A stretch of 7,389 nt of DNA from Bacteroidota bacterium. Its GTDB lineage: Bacteria; Bacteroidota; Bacteroidia; Chitinophagales; Saprospiraceae. The stretch lies in assembly GCA_024280135.1 (NCBI GenBank), contig JAJRQS010000218.1, positions 1 to 7,389 of the forward strand, in the 5' to 3' direction. Position numbers and translations under genes: made by a program. How positions within the stretch are numbered: the stretch's first letter is position 1; every line of letters begins with the position of its first letter. The notes under the pieces were generated by a model. It worked only from the letters and a program-made list of their open reading frames with translations. It was not told the origin of the DNA and made no database searches. Positions 1-5,365 of this stretch are shown here, piece by piece.

Positions 1-60
1 AAACCGTAAAAACGGGAAAGTATTTTGTGGATTGAATGAACGATCGAAGCTAAGCGGTGC

Positions 61-366
61 TTATCCTTCTGCCACAGAGTTGGTAAAGTTCGTGATGGCT
101 TTAACGGCATCTTCGATTTTGGAGTAATCGATGGAATATTTGATAAATTTACCTTCTCTTTGGGTGATGACCAAACCTGCTTTTCTAAGGATTTGGAGGT
201 GTTGGGAGGTAATAGATTGCTTTAAATCAAGTTCGTTATAGATACTTTTCACACTAACAGTGTGATGGGTATCTATATATCTAAGGATCTCAAGGCGTAG
301 TGGATGAGTCAAAGCACGCAGAATATCTGCAGAAGCTTTAACTTTCCCAATATTAATACTGGTCAT
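61..366 (-). CDS. ArsR-family winged-helix transcriptional regulator (arsR-1)
   Basis: This 101-residue protein is a small dimeric DNA-binding repressor of the ArsR/SmtB fold. Visible parts are a first helix region with R-A-L-T-H-P-L-R-L-E-I-L (residues 17-28), the typical ArsR 'HPLRLxIL' signature; a recognition helix SITSQHLQILRKAG (51-64); and a beta wing (65-80) with the usual R-E-G-K-F-I-K-Y-S. There is no cysteine anywhere, so the classical ArsR/SmtB metal-thiolate site is absent and the signal is unknown. The frame stays open upstream to 474, but that extension runs through the terminator at 446-477 and reads as a hydrophobic artefact, so I chose the ATG at 364-366. The protein is about half identical, over some 68 aligned residues, to its upstream neighbour at 503-841. 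Family assignment is firm; the regulon is not known. Confidence 0.88.
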   Translation of the reverse strand: MTSINIGKVKASADILRALTHPLRLEILRYIDTHHTVSVKSIYNELDLKQSITSQHLQILRKAGLVITQREGKFIKYSIDYSKIEDAVKAITNFTNSVAEG

Positions 367-401
367 AGTCTTCCCAATTGTGTATGAAGTAATAGTCAAG
401 G

Positions 402-409
402 CAAAGATG
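402..409 (-). promoter_or_regulatory. Possible -7 promoter element of arsR-1
   Basis: On the minus strand this reads CATCTTTG, seven of eight positions of the Bacteroidota -7 consensus TAnnTTTG. It lies 35 bases upstream of the chosen start and downstream of the terminator, so arsR-1 could have its own transcript. No TTG stands at the expected -33 distance, so the call is weak. The same block recurs upstream of arsR-2 in a better form (TATCTTTG). Confidence 0.3.
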
Positions 410-445
410 GGCAAAATAATCAGAACATAACGTAAATTGAAAAAA

Positions 446-477
446 AAAATGCTGAAAACCTTCGTTTTCAGCATTTT
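446..477 (-). terminator. Intrinsic terminator downstream of arsR-2
   Basis: A perfect 14-bp stem (446-459 with 464-477) closes a four-base loop, GAAG on the minus strand. It is followed on that strand by a run of ten T (plus-strand A at 440-449). This is a textbook Rho-independent terminator for the gene at 503-841, whose stop codon lies about 25 bases upstream. It separates the two regulator genes into distinct transcription units. The T run is on the minus-strand side only, so it is oriented for that strand. Confidence 0.9.
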
Positions 478-502
478 AATTGCTCTATATTAGTATAATT
501 AC

Positions 503-841
503 TTACGATGCAAGCTCTTCAACTAGTCTAGAAATCTGGCTAATACGTGAATCATCAACAGAATAATAGATAAATTTACCTTGTCTATCTGTTCTGACCA
601 CTCCTGCACGACGCAAAATTGCTAGGTGCTGAGAAGCAACTGATTGCTCTAGTCTAAGCTTGACGTAAATATTAGTTACAGTCATTTGCCCATCTGTTTC
701 AATCAATTCTAGCATTTTTTGACGCAACTTGTGGTTGACGGCACGCAATACTAGTACTGCTTTTCTTAGCTCGATATAATCCAGCTTGATGTCATTGTCG
801 CCCTTCTTAAGGACAACCATTTCGTTTTCTTGTTTTCTCAT
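503..841 (-). CDS. ArsR-family winged-helix transcriptional regulator (arsR-2)
   Basis: A 112-residue ArsR/SmtB-type DNA-binding protein. It has a charged N-terminal tail (1-20) that its paralogue lacks, then the winged-helix core: R-A-V-N-H-K-L-R-Q-K-M-L (33-44), recognition helix SVASQHLAILRRAG (67-80) and a wing with R-Q-G-K-F-I-Y-Y-S (86-94). The HPLR signature has drifted to HKLR. Cysteine is absent, so a thiolate metal sensor of the ArsR type is unlikely. I kept the ATG at 839-841, which has an A-rich leader with no Shine-Dalgarno; an internal ATG at 818-820 is possible because the first seven residues are not needed by the fold. It is followed by a strong terminator and then by arsR-1 on the same strand. 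Target genes are unknown; autoregulation would be usual for the family. Confidence 0.9.
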   Translation of the reverse strand: MRKQENEMVVLKKGDNDIKLDYIELRKAVLVLRAVNHKLRQKMLELIETDGQMTVTNIYVKLRLEQSVASQHLAILRRAGVVRTDRQGKFIYYSVDDSRISQISRLVEELAS

Positions 842-941
842 TACAATGTTTTTTTCAATAATTTAAACAACGATATAGTATATTCAAAAGTTATACCAAC
901 TTTTTCTCTATATGAGAATAAACGCCATTTGTATGAAAGTA

Positions 942-949
942 CAAAGATA
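942..949 (-). promoter_or_regulatory. Candidate -7 promoter element of arsR-2
   Basis: On the minus strand this is TATCTTTG, a full match to the Bacteroidota -7 consensus TAnnTTTG, placed about 100 bases before the arsR-2 start codon. It implies a leader of roughly 95 bases. I see no clear TTG at the -33 position; the upstream stretch is very A+T rich. The rest of the 842-1100 gap holds no supportable gene. Confidence 0.5.
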
Positions 950-1100
950 GGACAAATTCTAATTTTTTTCTATATAAAAATAAAATTATATGTTCTTTTT
1001 ATATCTCAGAGCGGACGATTAGTCGAGAAAACGGGCAATTGCGCTGTAATACCTAGCTAAATGTGAGGTTCATTTCAATCAGAATAGGGGCAAAAAAAAA

Positions 1101-1120
1101 CCTGAACATAAATGTTCAGG
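1101..1120 (-). terminator. Intrinsic terminator of the small gene at 1144-1374
   Basis: CCTGAACA (1101-1108) pairs with TGTTCAGG (1113-1120) in an 8-bp stem with a four-base loop. On the minus strand it is followed directly by nine T (plus-strand A at 1092-1100). It sits 23 bases beyond the stop codon of the small minus-strand gene and ends that transcript. Confidence 0.88.
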
Positions 1121-1143
1121 CTTTCTGAATTTGGAAAGTTCAA

Positions 1144-1374
1144 TTAGAACTGTAGTTCAACAGCGCTTTCATTGCTATACTTCATGATATTATTCAGCAC
1201 ATGAGTAGGAGGATTAAACTGTACCTTAGGTAATTGTTTAAAACCTTCTTTGAGCTGATAATACGTTTCAGCAAGCTTTGTGTCAGTAGCAATAGCATTC
1301 TTTACGATGATGCGCTGATTATCAGGCATCTCTCGATAAATGTAGGCTACTAAATTTTCAATTGTAATGTTCAT
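1144..1374 (-). CDS. Small helical protein of unknown function
   Basis: A 76-residue soluble protein without signal peptide, membrane segment or cysteine. It is mostly helical by composition: an N-terminal I-E-N-L-V-A-Y-I-Y-R-E-M block, a middle D-T-K-L-A-E-T-Y-Y-Q-L-K-E-G-F segment, then L-P-K-V-Q-F-N-P-P and a final helix with V-L-N-N-I-M-K-Y-S. The pattern recalls the cytoplasmic helical domain of anti-sigma factors, cut short before any membrane segment, but this is an impression and no function is assigned. The frame opens at 1413, but three consecutive ATG codons occur at 1372-1380 and a candidate promoter core overlaps the first codons of the longer version, so I chose the last ATG. 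It lies 100 bases downstream of the lipoprotein gene and has its own terminator. Confidence 0.7.
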   Translation of the reverse strand: MNITIENLVAYIYREMPDNQRIIVKNAIATDTKLAETYYQLKEGFKQLPKVQFNPPTHVLNNIMKYSNESAVELQF

Positions 1375-1400
1375 CATCATAGGCAATTTTATGGTTTTGC

Positions 1401-1432
1401 GAAAGCTAAACACCTTCTATTAATAAATTCAA
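1401..1432 (-). promoter_or_regulatory. Possible promoter of the small gene
   Basis: On the minus strand TTG (1432-1430) is followed after 21 bases by TAGCTTTC (1408-1401), seven of eight matches to the Bacteroidota -7 element TAnnTTTG. Transcription would start near 1394, about 20 bases before the ATG at 1374. This fits the shorter start and would rule out the ATG at 1413, which lies upstream of the -7 element. Confidence 0.35.
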
Positions 1433-1474
1433 GTCTAAAACCATTTCAAGACTTTAAATATTGTACCAAAAGTG

Positions 1475-2077
1475 TTAAATTCCTTCTTTCTTCCAGATTG
1501 TTTTACATCGCCCCCTATCACATTGCATCTTTCTGATAAGTGTGCCTGATTCATCATACAACTCCAAGAAACCATCTTCACTATCTCCATCTAGGTAGTT
1601 GCCCTTTGCTTTCAAGTTGCCGTTGGGGTAGTATTCTATGAAAGGTCCATTTTCTTCATTGTTTTGAAAAGTGACCACTTCTTTGATTTGCCCACCTTTA
1701 TAGTAGGTCGTCCACTTTCCTTCTAGTACGTTGTTTACATATTGAGATTCCGTTTTGACTTTTCCATCAGGAAAGTAGGTTTTGCAAGGGCCATCTAGTA
1801 GGCCATTTACGTAGGTGTCGGTAGATTCTAATTGACCGCCTTTTAAAAACACCTTTCGAACGCCATGCTCTTTGCCTTTTACAAAAGGCGTTTCCATGAA
1901 TATCTTACCTGTTTCTACAAAATAAGATTTGGCTATTCCAGTTCGGAGACTGTCTTTCGTCAAAAAATATTCCTCGATGACACGCCCTTGTTCATCTTTT
2001 ATCTCTATCCTTTTAGTGCTTTTGCACGAAAAGAAACTAATGGTGACAAGAGCAGCTAATAAAAAGCGAATATGCAT
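1475..2077 (-). CDS. MORN-2 / YwqK-type repeat lipoprotein
   Basis: A 200-residue predicted lipoprotein. Residues 1-17 form a short signal peptide with a lysine-poor start, a hydrophobic core and the end I-S-F-F-S, followed by Cys18 as the likely lipidated residue. The rest holds six tandem repeats of about 24 residues (near 47-71, 72-95, 96-119, 120-143, 144-168 and 169-191), each of the form G-x-x-x-x-Y/F-x-x-G-x-L/I/V-K/R, the pattern of MORN-2 repeats in the YwqK family. The last repeat ends with Cys186 and Cys191, four residues between them, which could form a disulfide. Databases often name such proteins 'YwqK family antitoxin', after the Bacillus YwqJ/YwqK pair. A secreted lipoprotein with no toxin gene beside it is unlikely to act that way. 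It probably sits in a membrane facing the periplasm or cell surface; its ligand is unknown. I see no consensus promoter upstream. Confidence 0.85.
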   Translation of the reverse strand: MHIRFLLAALVTISFFSCKSTKRIEIKDEQGRVIEEYFLTKDSLRTGIAKSYFVETGKIFMETPFVKGKEHGVRKVFLKGGQLESTDTYVNGLLDGPCKTYFPDGKVKTESQYVNNVLEGKWTTYYKGGQIKEVVTFQNNEENGPFIEYYPNGNLKAKGNYLDGDSEDGFLELYDESGTLIRKMQCDRGRCKTIWKKEGI

Positions 2078-2265
2078 CCTATTTGTTTTTGTTGTCCTTT
2101 GTAACGGAATATTGGCCGGAAGGATTGGATAATTATTCAGAAAATACTTTTAAAAGTGATAGAGGGAGTAAAAGCATGTTTTTTGCGATGTTTGTAGGCT
2201 GTTTTTTGGGAATTGATTACTTAACGATTTTACCACAGATAACATAGTCTTTCCGTTCAAATCCT

Positions 2266-2273
2266 TACTTTTG
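2266..2273 (+). promoter_or_regulatory. Candidate -7 promoter element of the yaaA operon
   Basis: TACTTTTG matches the Bacteroidota -7 consensus TAnnTTTG in full, 14 bases before the yaaA ATG. The transcript would begin around 2280 with a leader of only about 8 bases. No clear TTG lies 19-21 bases upstream, so the -33 part is not supported. Confidence 0.45.
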
Positions 2274-2287
2274 CATCAAAAGAGCCT

Positions 2288-3049
2288 ATGCAAATCATAC
2301 TTTCCCCAGCCAAGAGCCTTCAAGAGGCACCCGATCGAGAGGTGAAGACAACCCAACCAAGGTTGAAGAAGGATACAGCCGTACTGGTTCAGGAGCTTGC
2401 GCAAAAATCATTAGATGAAATAAAATCATTGATGCATTTGAGTGATAAGCTGGCCTCATTGAATTATGAACGATACCAAAACTTTGCGGACAAGTACACG
2501 AAGAAAAATGCAGAACCTGCTGGGTTGGCATTTAATGGAGCCGTTTACCAAGGCTTGGAATTAGAAACTTTTGCGCAAGCAGATCTACAATATGCGCAAG
2601 AACATCTGAGGATATTATCAGGGCTCTATGGTGTATTGCGCCCCATGGATTTGATGCAGCCTTATCGCTTGGAGATGGGCACAAAACTGCCTATCAATGG
2701 GCACAAAAACTTGTATGCTTTTTGGGGTGACAAGATTACGGATTTACTCAATAAAGATTTAAAAGTGTCAAAATCTAAAACGATCATCAACTTGGCGTCC
2801 AAAGAATATTTTAAATCCATCAACCTTCAAAAATTAGAGGGACGTTTTTTGACGATTGATTTTAGGGAGGAGCGCAATGGTGTTTATAAATTCATTACTT
2901 TCAATGCCAAGAAAGCTCGTGGGCAGATGGCCAAGTATATCCTGCTCAATAAAATAGAAAAGACAGAACACATTAAGGGTTTCTTGGAAGATGGCTATGC
3001 ATTTAATGATGCCCTTTCGGAAATAGATAAATGGGTTTTTACCCGCTAA
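2288..3049 (+). CDS. yaaA: Peroxide stress protein YaaA (UPF0246/DUF328)
   Basis: The 253-residue product is close to the length of Escherichia coli YaaA (about 258). Family landmarks appear in order: the N-terminal I-I-L-S-P-A-K-S (3-10), F-N-G-A-V-Y-Q-G-L (82-90), L-R-I-L-S-G-L-Y-G-V-L-R-P (107-119), P-Y-R-L-E-M-G (125-131), F-W-G-D (145-148), I-N-L-A-S-K-E-Y-F (167-175) and the late F-I-T-F-N-A-K-K-A-R-G (202-212). In E. coli the protein is made under OxyR control, lowers free iron during hydrogen peroxide stress and limits DNA damage; it is cytoplasmic, with a DNA-binding-like fold. The same role is inferred here from family. The ATG at 2288 is used because the conserved IILSPAKS begins at once. 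The gene is followed after 8 bases by a methyltransferase gene and is probably the first of three in an operon. Confidence 0.95.
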   Translation: MQIILSPAKSLQEAPDREVKTTQPRLKKDTAVLVQELAQKSLDEIKSLMHLSDKLASLNYERYQNFADKYTKKNAEPAGLAFNGAVYQGLELETFAQADLQYAQEHLRILSGLYGVLRPMDLMQPYRLEMGTKLPINGHKNLYAFWGDKITDLLNKDLKVSKSKTIINLASKEYFKSINLQKLEGRFLTIDFREERNGVYKFITFNAKKARGQMAKYILLNKIEKTEHIKGFLEDGYAFNDALSEIDKWVFTR

Positions 3050-3057
3050 AATAATAA

Positions 3058-3936
3058 ATGATGGCATCTCGAATCCAATACAACAATCCCCAAAGCTCAG
3101 AAGCATTAGGCTTGCCCTATCATTATGAAATGGTGTCAGACCCTAGGCGTGTGGGCCCTTTCAAAGAAGCCATCCTACGCACTTGCAAGGGGAAGCGAGT
3201 ATTAGAAAGTGGAGCGGGATCTGCTATCTTGAGTATCCTTGCGGCAAAAGCGGGGGCGAAAAAAGTCTATGCGGTCGAGATTGATCATGACATTGCTAGA
3301 CATGCCCGAAAGAACATTAGGAAATCTGGTTTTGAGAACATCATCACTTTGATAGTCGCAGATGTAAAGTCTATAACGTTGGCAGATATTGATCATGAAA
3401 AAATTGATGTGGTCATTGCCGAGAATTTAAGTACTTGGCAAGTAACAGAGCCACAGATTCAAATAATGAATCACATTAGTCAAGTGTTGGCGAAAGCAGA
3501 CTTCATTCCATTGCCGCAAAGAATTTTTAATAATATTGAGTTGGGTTTTGCTCAATACACTTTTGAAGGGATTGAAATACGAACACATTTTTTTGAATTT
3601 ACGGGCGTGCCCAAGTGTACGATTTTTTCTGAAAAGAAACTATTTGTAGAGATAGATCTTGCGCAAAAAAATAAAACCAGCTATACTCAAACGATTCAGT
3701 TGCTTGCGCAAAAAACAGGCGTCATTAATTGTGTCAGACTGACCTCCCCGCTTCAAGTGTTTGAAGATGTATTATTTGATTCTTCGGATAGCTTGATGCC
3801 TCCCGTTGTTGTCCCTTTCTCAAGTGACATCTCAGTCGAAAAAGGCGATCGGGTCAATGTGATGATCAGCTATCGCCAAAACACCAATTGGGATGGGTTC
3901 TCTTGTGAAGCGCGAGTAATGCCGGAACAAAAATGA
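3058..3936 (+). CDS. SAM-dependent methyltransferase, PRMT-like
   Basis: A 292-residue class I methyltransferase. Motif I is V-L-E-S-G-A-G-S-A-I-L-S (48-59), followed by A-A-K-A-G-A-K-K-V-Y-A-V-E (62-74), very like the SAM-binding stretch of protein arginine methyltransferases. Residues 121-131 read A-E-N-L-S-T-W-Q-V-T-E: two glutamates nine residues apart, as in the PRMT 'double-E' loop that holds the target guanidinium. A T-N-W near residues 276-278, in the C-terminal beta-rich half, may correspond to the PRMT THW loop. Upstream, a Y-H-Y-E-M segment (21-25) stands where PRMTs have their N-terminal SAM-covering helix. Methylation of arginine in a protein is an inference; another amide or amine substrate is possible. 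Two adjacent ATG codons (3058 and 3061) could start it. It follows yaaA by 8 bases and its stop overlaps the next start by 4 bases. Confidence 0.85.
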   Translation: MMASRIQYNNPQSSEALGLPYHYEMVSDPRRVGPFKEAILRTCKGKRVLESGAGSAILSILAAKAGAKKVYAVEIDHDIARHARKNIRKSGFENIITLIVADVKSITLADIDHEKIDVVIAENLSTWQVTEPQIQIMNHISQVLAKADFIPLPQRIFNNIELGFAQYTFEGIEIRTHFFEFTGVPKCTIFSEKKLFVEIDLAQKNKTSYTQTIQLLAQKTGVINCVRLTSPLQVFEDVLFDSSDSLMPPVVVPFSSDISVEKGDRVNVMISYRQNTNWDGFSCEARVMPEQK

Positions 3937-5159
3937 ATTCGGTCAAGTTAGGCTTGAAAGAAAATTGGCAGCAATTTTTATTTTTGGTTCTAGTCAATGC
4001 ATTTGTAGGAGGCATGGTGGGTTTGGAGCGTTCTATCCTGCCCGAAATGGCACAACAAGAATTTGGTCTAGTCGTGAAGACCGCTATTTTATCTTTTATT
4101 GCAGTGTTTGGTATTACGAAAGCCATTACCAATTATTATACTGGGGCACTAGCCAATAAATATGGTCGAAAAAAATTATTGATTTTAGGTTGGCTTGTCG
4201 GAATCCCCATCCCTTTTATTTTAATGTTGGCGCCCAATTGGAATTGGATATTATTTGCAAATGCACTGCTCGGTATCAATCAAGGAATGGCGTGGAGTAG
4301 TACGGTTGTGATGAAAATCGATCTTGTCGGTGAGAAGCAACGAGGGTTTGCGATGGGTATCAATGAATTTGCAGGTTACTTGTCCGTTGGGATTGTGGCT
4401 TTGTTGACGGGTTGGGTCGCAGATGTATATGGCTTGCGACCATACCCTTTTTATATCGGAGTTGGCTTAGTCGTACTCGGATTATTTTTCAGCCTTTTTT
4501 TTGTAAAAGAGACGCAACAACACGCCTTGAAAGAGGGTCGTAAGAGTGATATTCCAAGATTGAAAAATATTTTTTGGGAAACCACTTGGGCAAATAAGAA
4601 TCTAGGATCTGTCACTCAAGCCGGCTTAATAAACAACCTCAATGATGGCATGGTATGGGGTGTCTTTCCGTTATTATTATCCAATCAGCACTTTTCAACT
4701 AGGGACATTGGGATATTGGTTGCTATTTATCCGGCCATTTGGGGGTTAGGGCAATTATATACAGGCAAGTTGGCAGACCAATATGATAAAAAGAATCTAC
4801 TTTTTATAGGTATGTTGGTTCAGGCAGTGACTTTGGTGTTGTTTGTCTGGGCAGACGGATTTTATGGGTATGCAATTTTGGCTGGAACATTGGGCATAGG
4901 GACGGCTATTGTTTACCCCACTTTTCTAGCATCGATTGCAGAGAACAGCCACCCGATCGATCGACCCAAAACAATCGGCATATTTAGGCTTTGGCGAGAC
5001 CTTGGGTATGCAATTGGGGCGATTTTGACAGGGGTGATTGCGGATTCTTTTGGTATTTCGTCTGCAATTCTTTTGATAGGGTTGCTTACTTTTGTTTCTG
5101 CAATGATTATTTGGAGGCGAATGAGCGCTGGTTCTCCTGTTTCTACTGGTCGTGCTTAA
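3933..5159 (+). CDS. MFS transporter, substrate unknown
   Basis: A 408-residue inner-membrane protein of the Major Facilitator Superfamily, with about 12 hydrophobic segments in two halves joined by a basic cytoplasmic loop (about 195-215). MFS motif A appears as G-A-L-A-N-K-Y-G-R-K (71-80), with asparagine in place of the usual aspartate, and as a degenerate copy G-K-L-A-D-Q-Y-D-K-K (278-287) in the second half. Other striking stretches are G-I-N-Q-G-M-A-W-S (114-122), G-F-A-M-G-I-N-E-F-A-G-Y (138-149) and L-I-N-N-L-N-D-G-M-V-W-G (232-243). These look like a conserved MFS subgroup, but I cannot name its substrate. The start ATG lies inside the last codons of the methyltransferase gene (ATGA overlap), indicating translational coupling. 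No convincing terminator follows before the rplM promoter. Confidence 0.93.
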   Translation: MNSVKLGLKENWQQFLFLVLVNAFVGGMVGLERSILPEMAQQEFGLVVKTAILSFIAVFGITKAITNYYTGALANKYGRKKLLILGWLVGIPIPFILMLAPNWNWILFANALLGINQGMAWSSTVVMKIDLVGEKQRGFAMGINEFAGYLSVGIVALLTGWVADVYGLRPYPFYIGVGLVVLGLFFSLFFVKETQQHALKEGRKSDIPRLKNIFWETTWANKNLGSVTQAGLINNLNDGMVWGVFPLLLSNQHFSTRDIGILVAIYPAIWGLGQLYTGKLADQYDKKNLLFIGMLVQAVTLVLFVWADGFYGYAILAGTLGIGTAIVYPTFLASIAENSHPIDRPKTIGIFRLWRDLGYAIGAILTGVIADSFGISSAILLIGLLTFVSAMIIWRRMSAGSPVSTGRA

Positions 5160-5198
5160 TTGGTTCTTCAAAATATGCAATTCAGCCTTGAATGCGCT

Positions 5199-5271
5199 AA
5201 GCTTTTTAAAAAAATGTGCGATTTTTAACCTGATTATCAGCGAGTTACAAGCCTTTGATTTTAAAAAGCTT
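5199..5271. repeat. 13-bp perfect inverted repeat before the rplM promoter
   Basis: AAGCTTTTTAAAA at 5199-5211 is exactly complementary to TTTTAAAAAGCTT at 5259-5271, with 47 bases between. The right arm overlaps the TTG of the rplM -33 element (5270-5272). The long spacer and absence of a T run after the right arm make an ordinary intrinsic terminator unlikely. A pair of protein-binding sites, or a weak end to the MFS transcript, are both possible. Confidence 0.6.
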
Positions 5272-5300
5272 GTTTTACAACTAAAAAATAATTACCTTTG
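5270..5300 (+). promoter_or_regulatory. Promoter of the rplM-rpsI-rpsB-tsf operon
   Basis: TTG at 5270-5272 and TACCTTTG at 5293-5300 are separated by 20 bases, matching the Bacteroidota housekeeping (SigA-type) promoter, TTG then TAnnTTTG. Transcription should begin near 5307, about 60 bases ahead of the rplM ATG. This is the clearest promoter in the window, as expected for a heavily expressed ribosomal operon. Confidence 0.75.
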
Positions 5301-5304
5301 CATC

Positions 5305-5350
5305 CGCTTTTAGAAGAGAGCGAAGTCATTTAACTTTTGGCGCAAGCCAA
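5305..5350 (+). promoter_or_regulatory. rplM leader with two hairpins (candidate L13 autoregulatory leader)
   Basis: Two stem-loops fit in the short untranslated leader. The first pairs 5305-5310 with 5317-5322 (six pairs, one G-U) around a six-base loop. The second pairs TTGGC (5337-5341) with GCCAA (5346-5350) around GCAA, a GNRA-type tetraloop, and ends 15 bases before the ATG. Ribosomal protein leaders are commonly bound by one of the encoded proteins, and an L13 leader class has been proposed in Bacteroidia as I recall; membership of this sequence is an inference. The first hairpin begins near the predicted transcription start, so its 5' base pairs depend on exactly where the RNA starts. 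Confidence 0.4.
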
Positions 5351-5365
5351 TGAAAACAAATCGTA

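Noticed and set aside
1..60. Possible end of a plus-strand gene: frame 3 is open from the left edge to a TGA at 33-35
   Set aside because: Only about ten codons are visible, with no recognisable motif; a converging gene end is possible but cannot be supported. Nothing else was seen in these 60 bases.
367..474. N-terminal extension of arsR-1 by 36 residues
   Set aside because: It translates the T run and stem of the terminator into a hydrophobic peptide that is absent from the ArsR fold; the downstream ATG at 364-366 fits the family.
830..1060. 76-codon open frame on the plus strand
   Set aside because: Lies in A+T-rich intergenic DNA, has low-complexity Phe/Ile/Tyr/Asn content, no homology I recognise, and covers the arsR-2 promoter region.
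2146..2157. 12-bp palindrome ACTTTTAAAAGT between the lipoprotein gene and yaaA
   Set aside because: Perfect, but short and A+T rich; expected often enough by chance, and not placed at a recognised promoter element.
41..4963. Five CGATCG palindromes (41, 2332, 3846, 4954, 4958), recalling the cyanobacterial HIP1 core
   Set aside because: Two overlap each other and the flanks do not form GCGATCGC; only a mild excess over about one expected copy.
3866..5191. Several 60-90 codon frames opposite to or out of phase with the methyltransferase and MFS genes
   Set aside because: They overlap well-supported genes completely and have no family features.
5177..5207. Possible weak terminator after the MFS gene (bulged stem 5177-5195, then T run 5203-5207)
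   Set aside because: Stem is only six pairs with a bulge and the T run is eight bases away; too weak to call.
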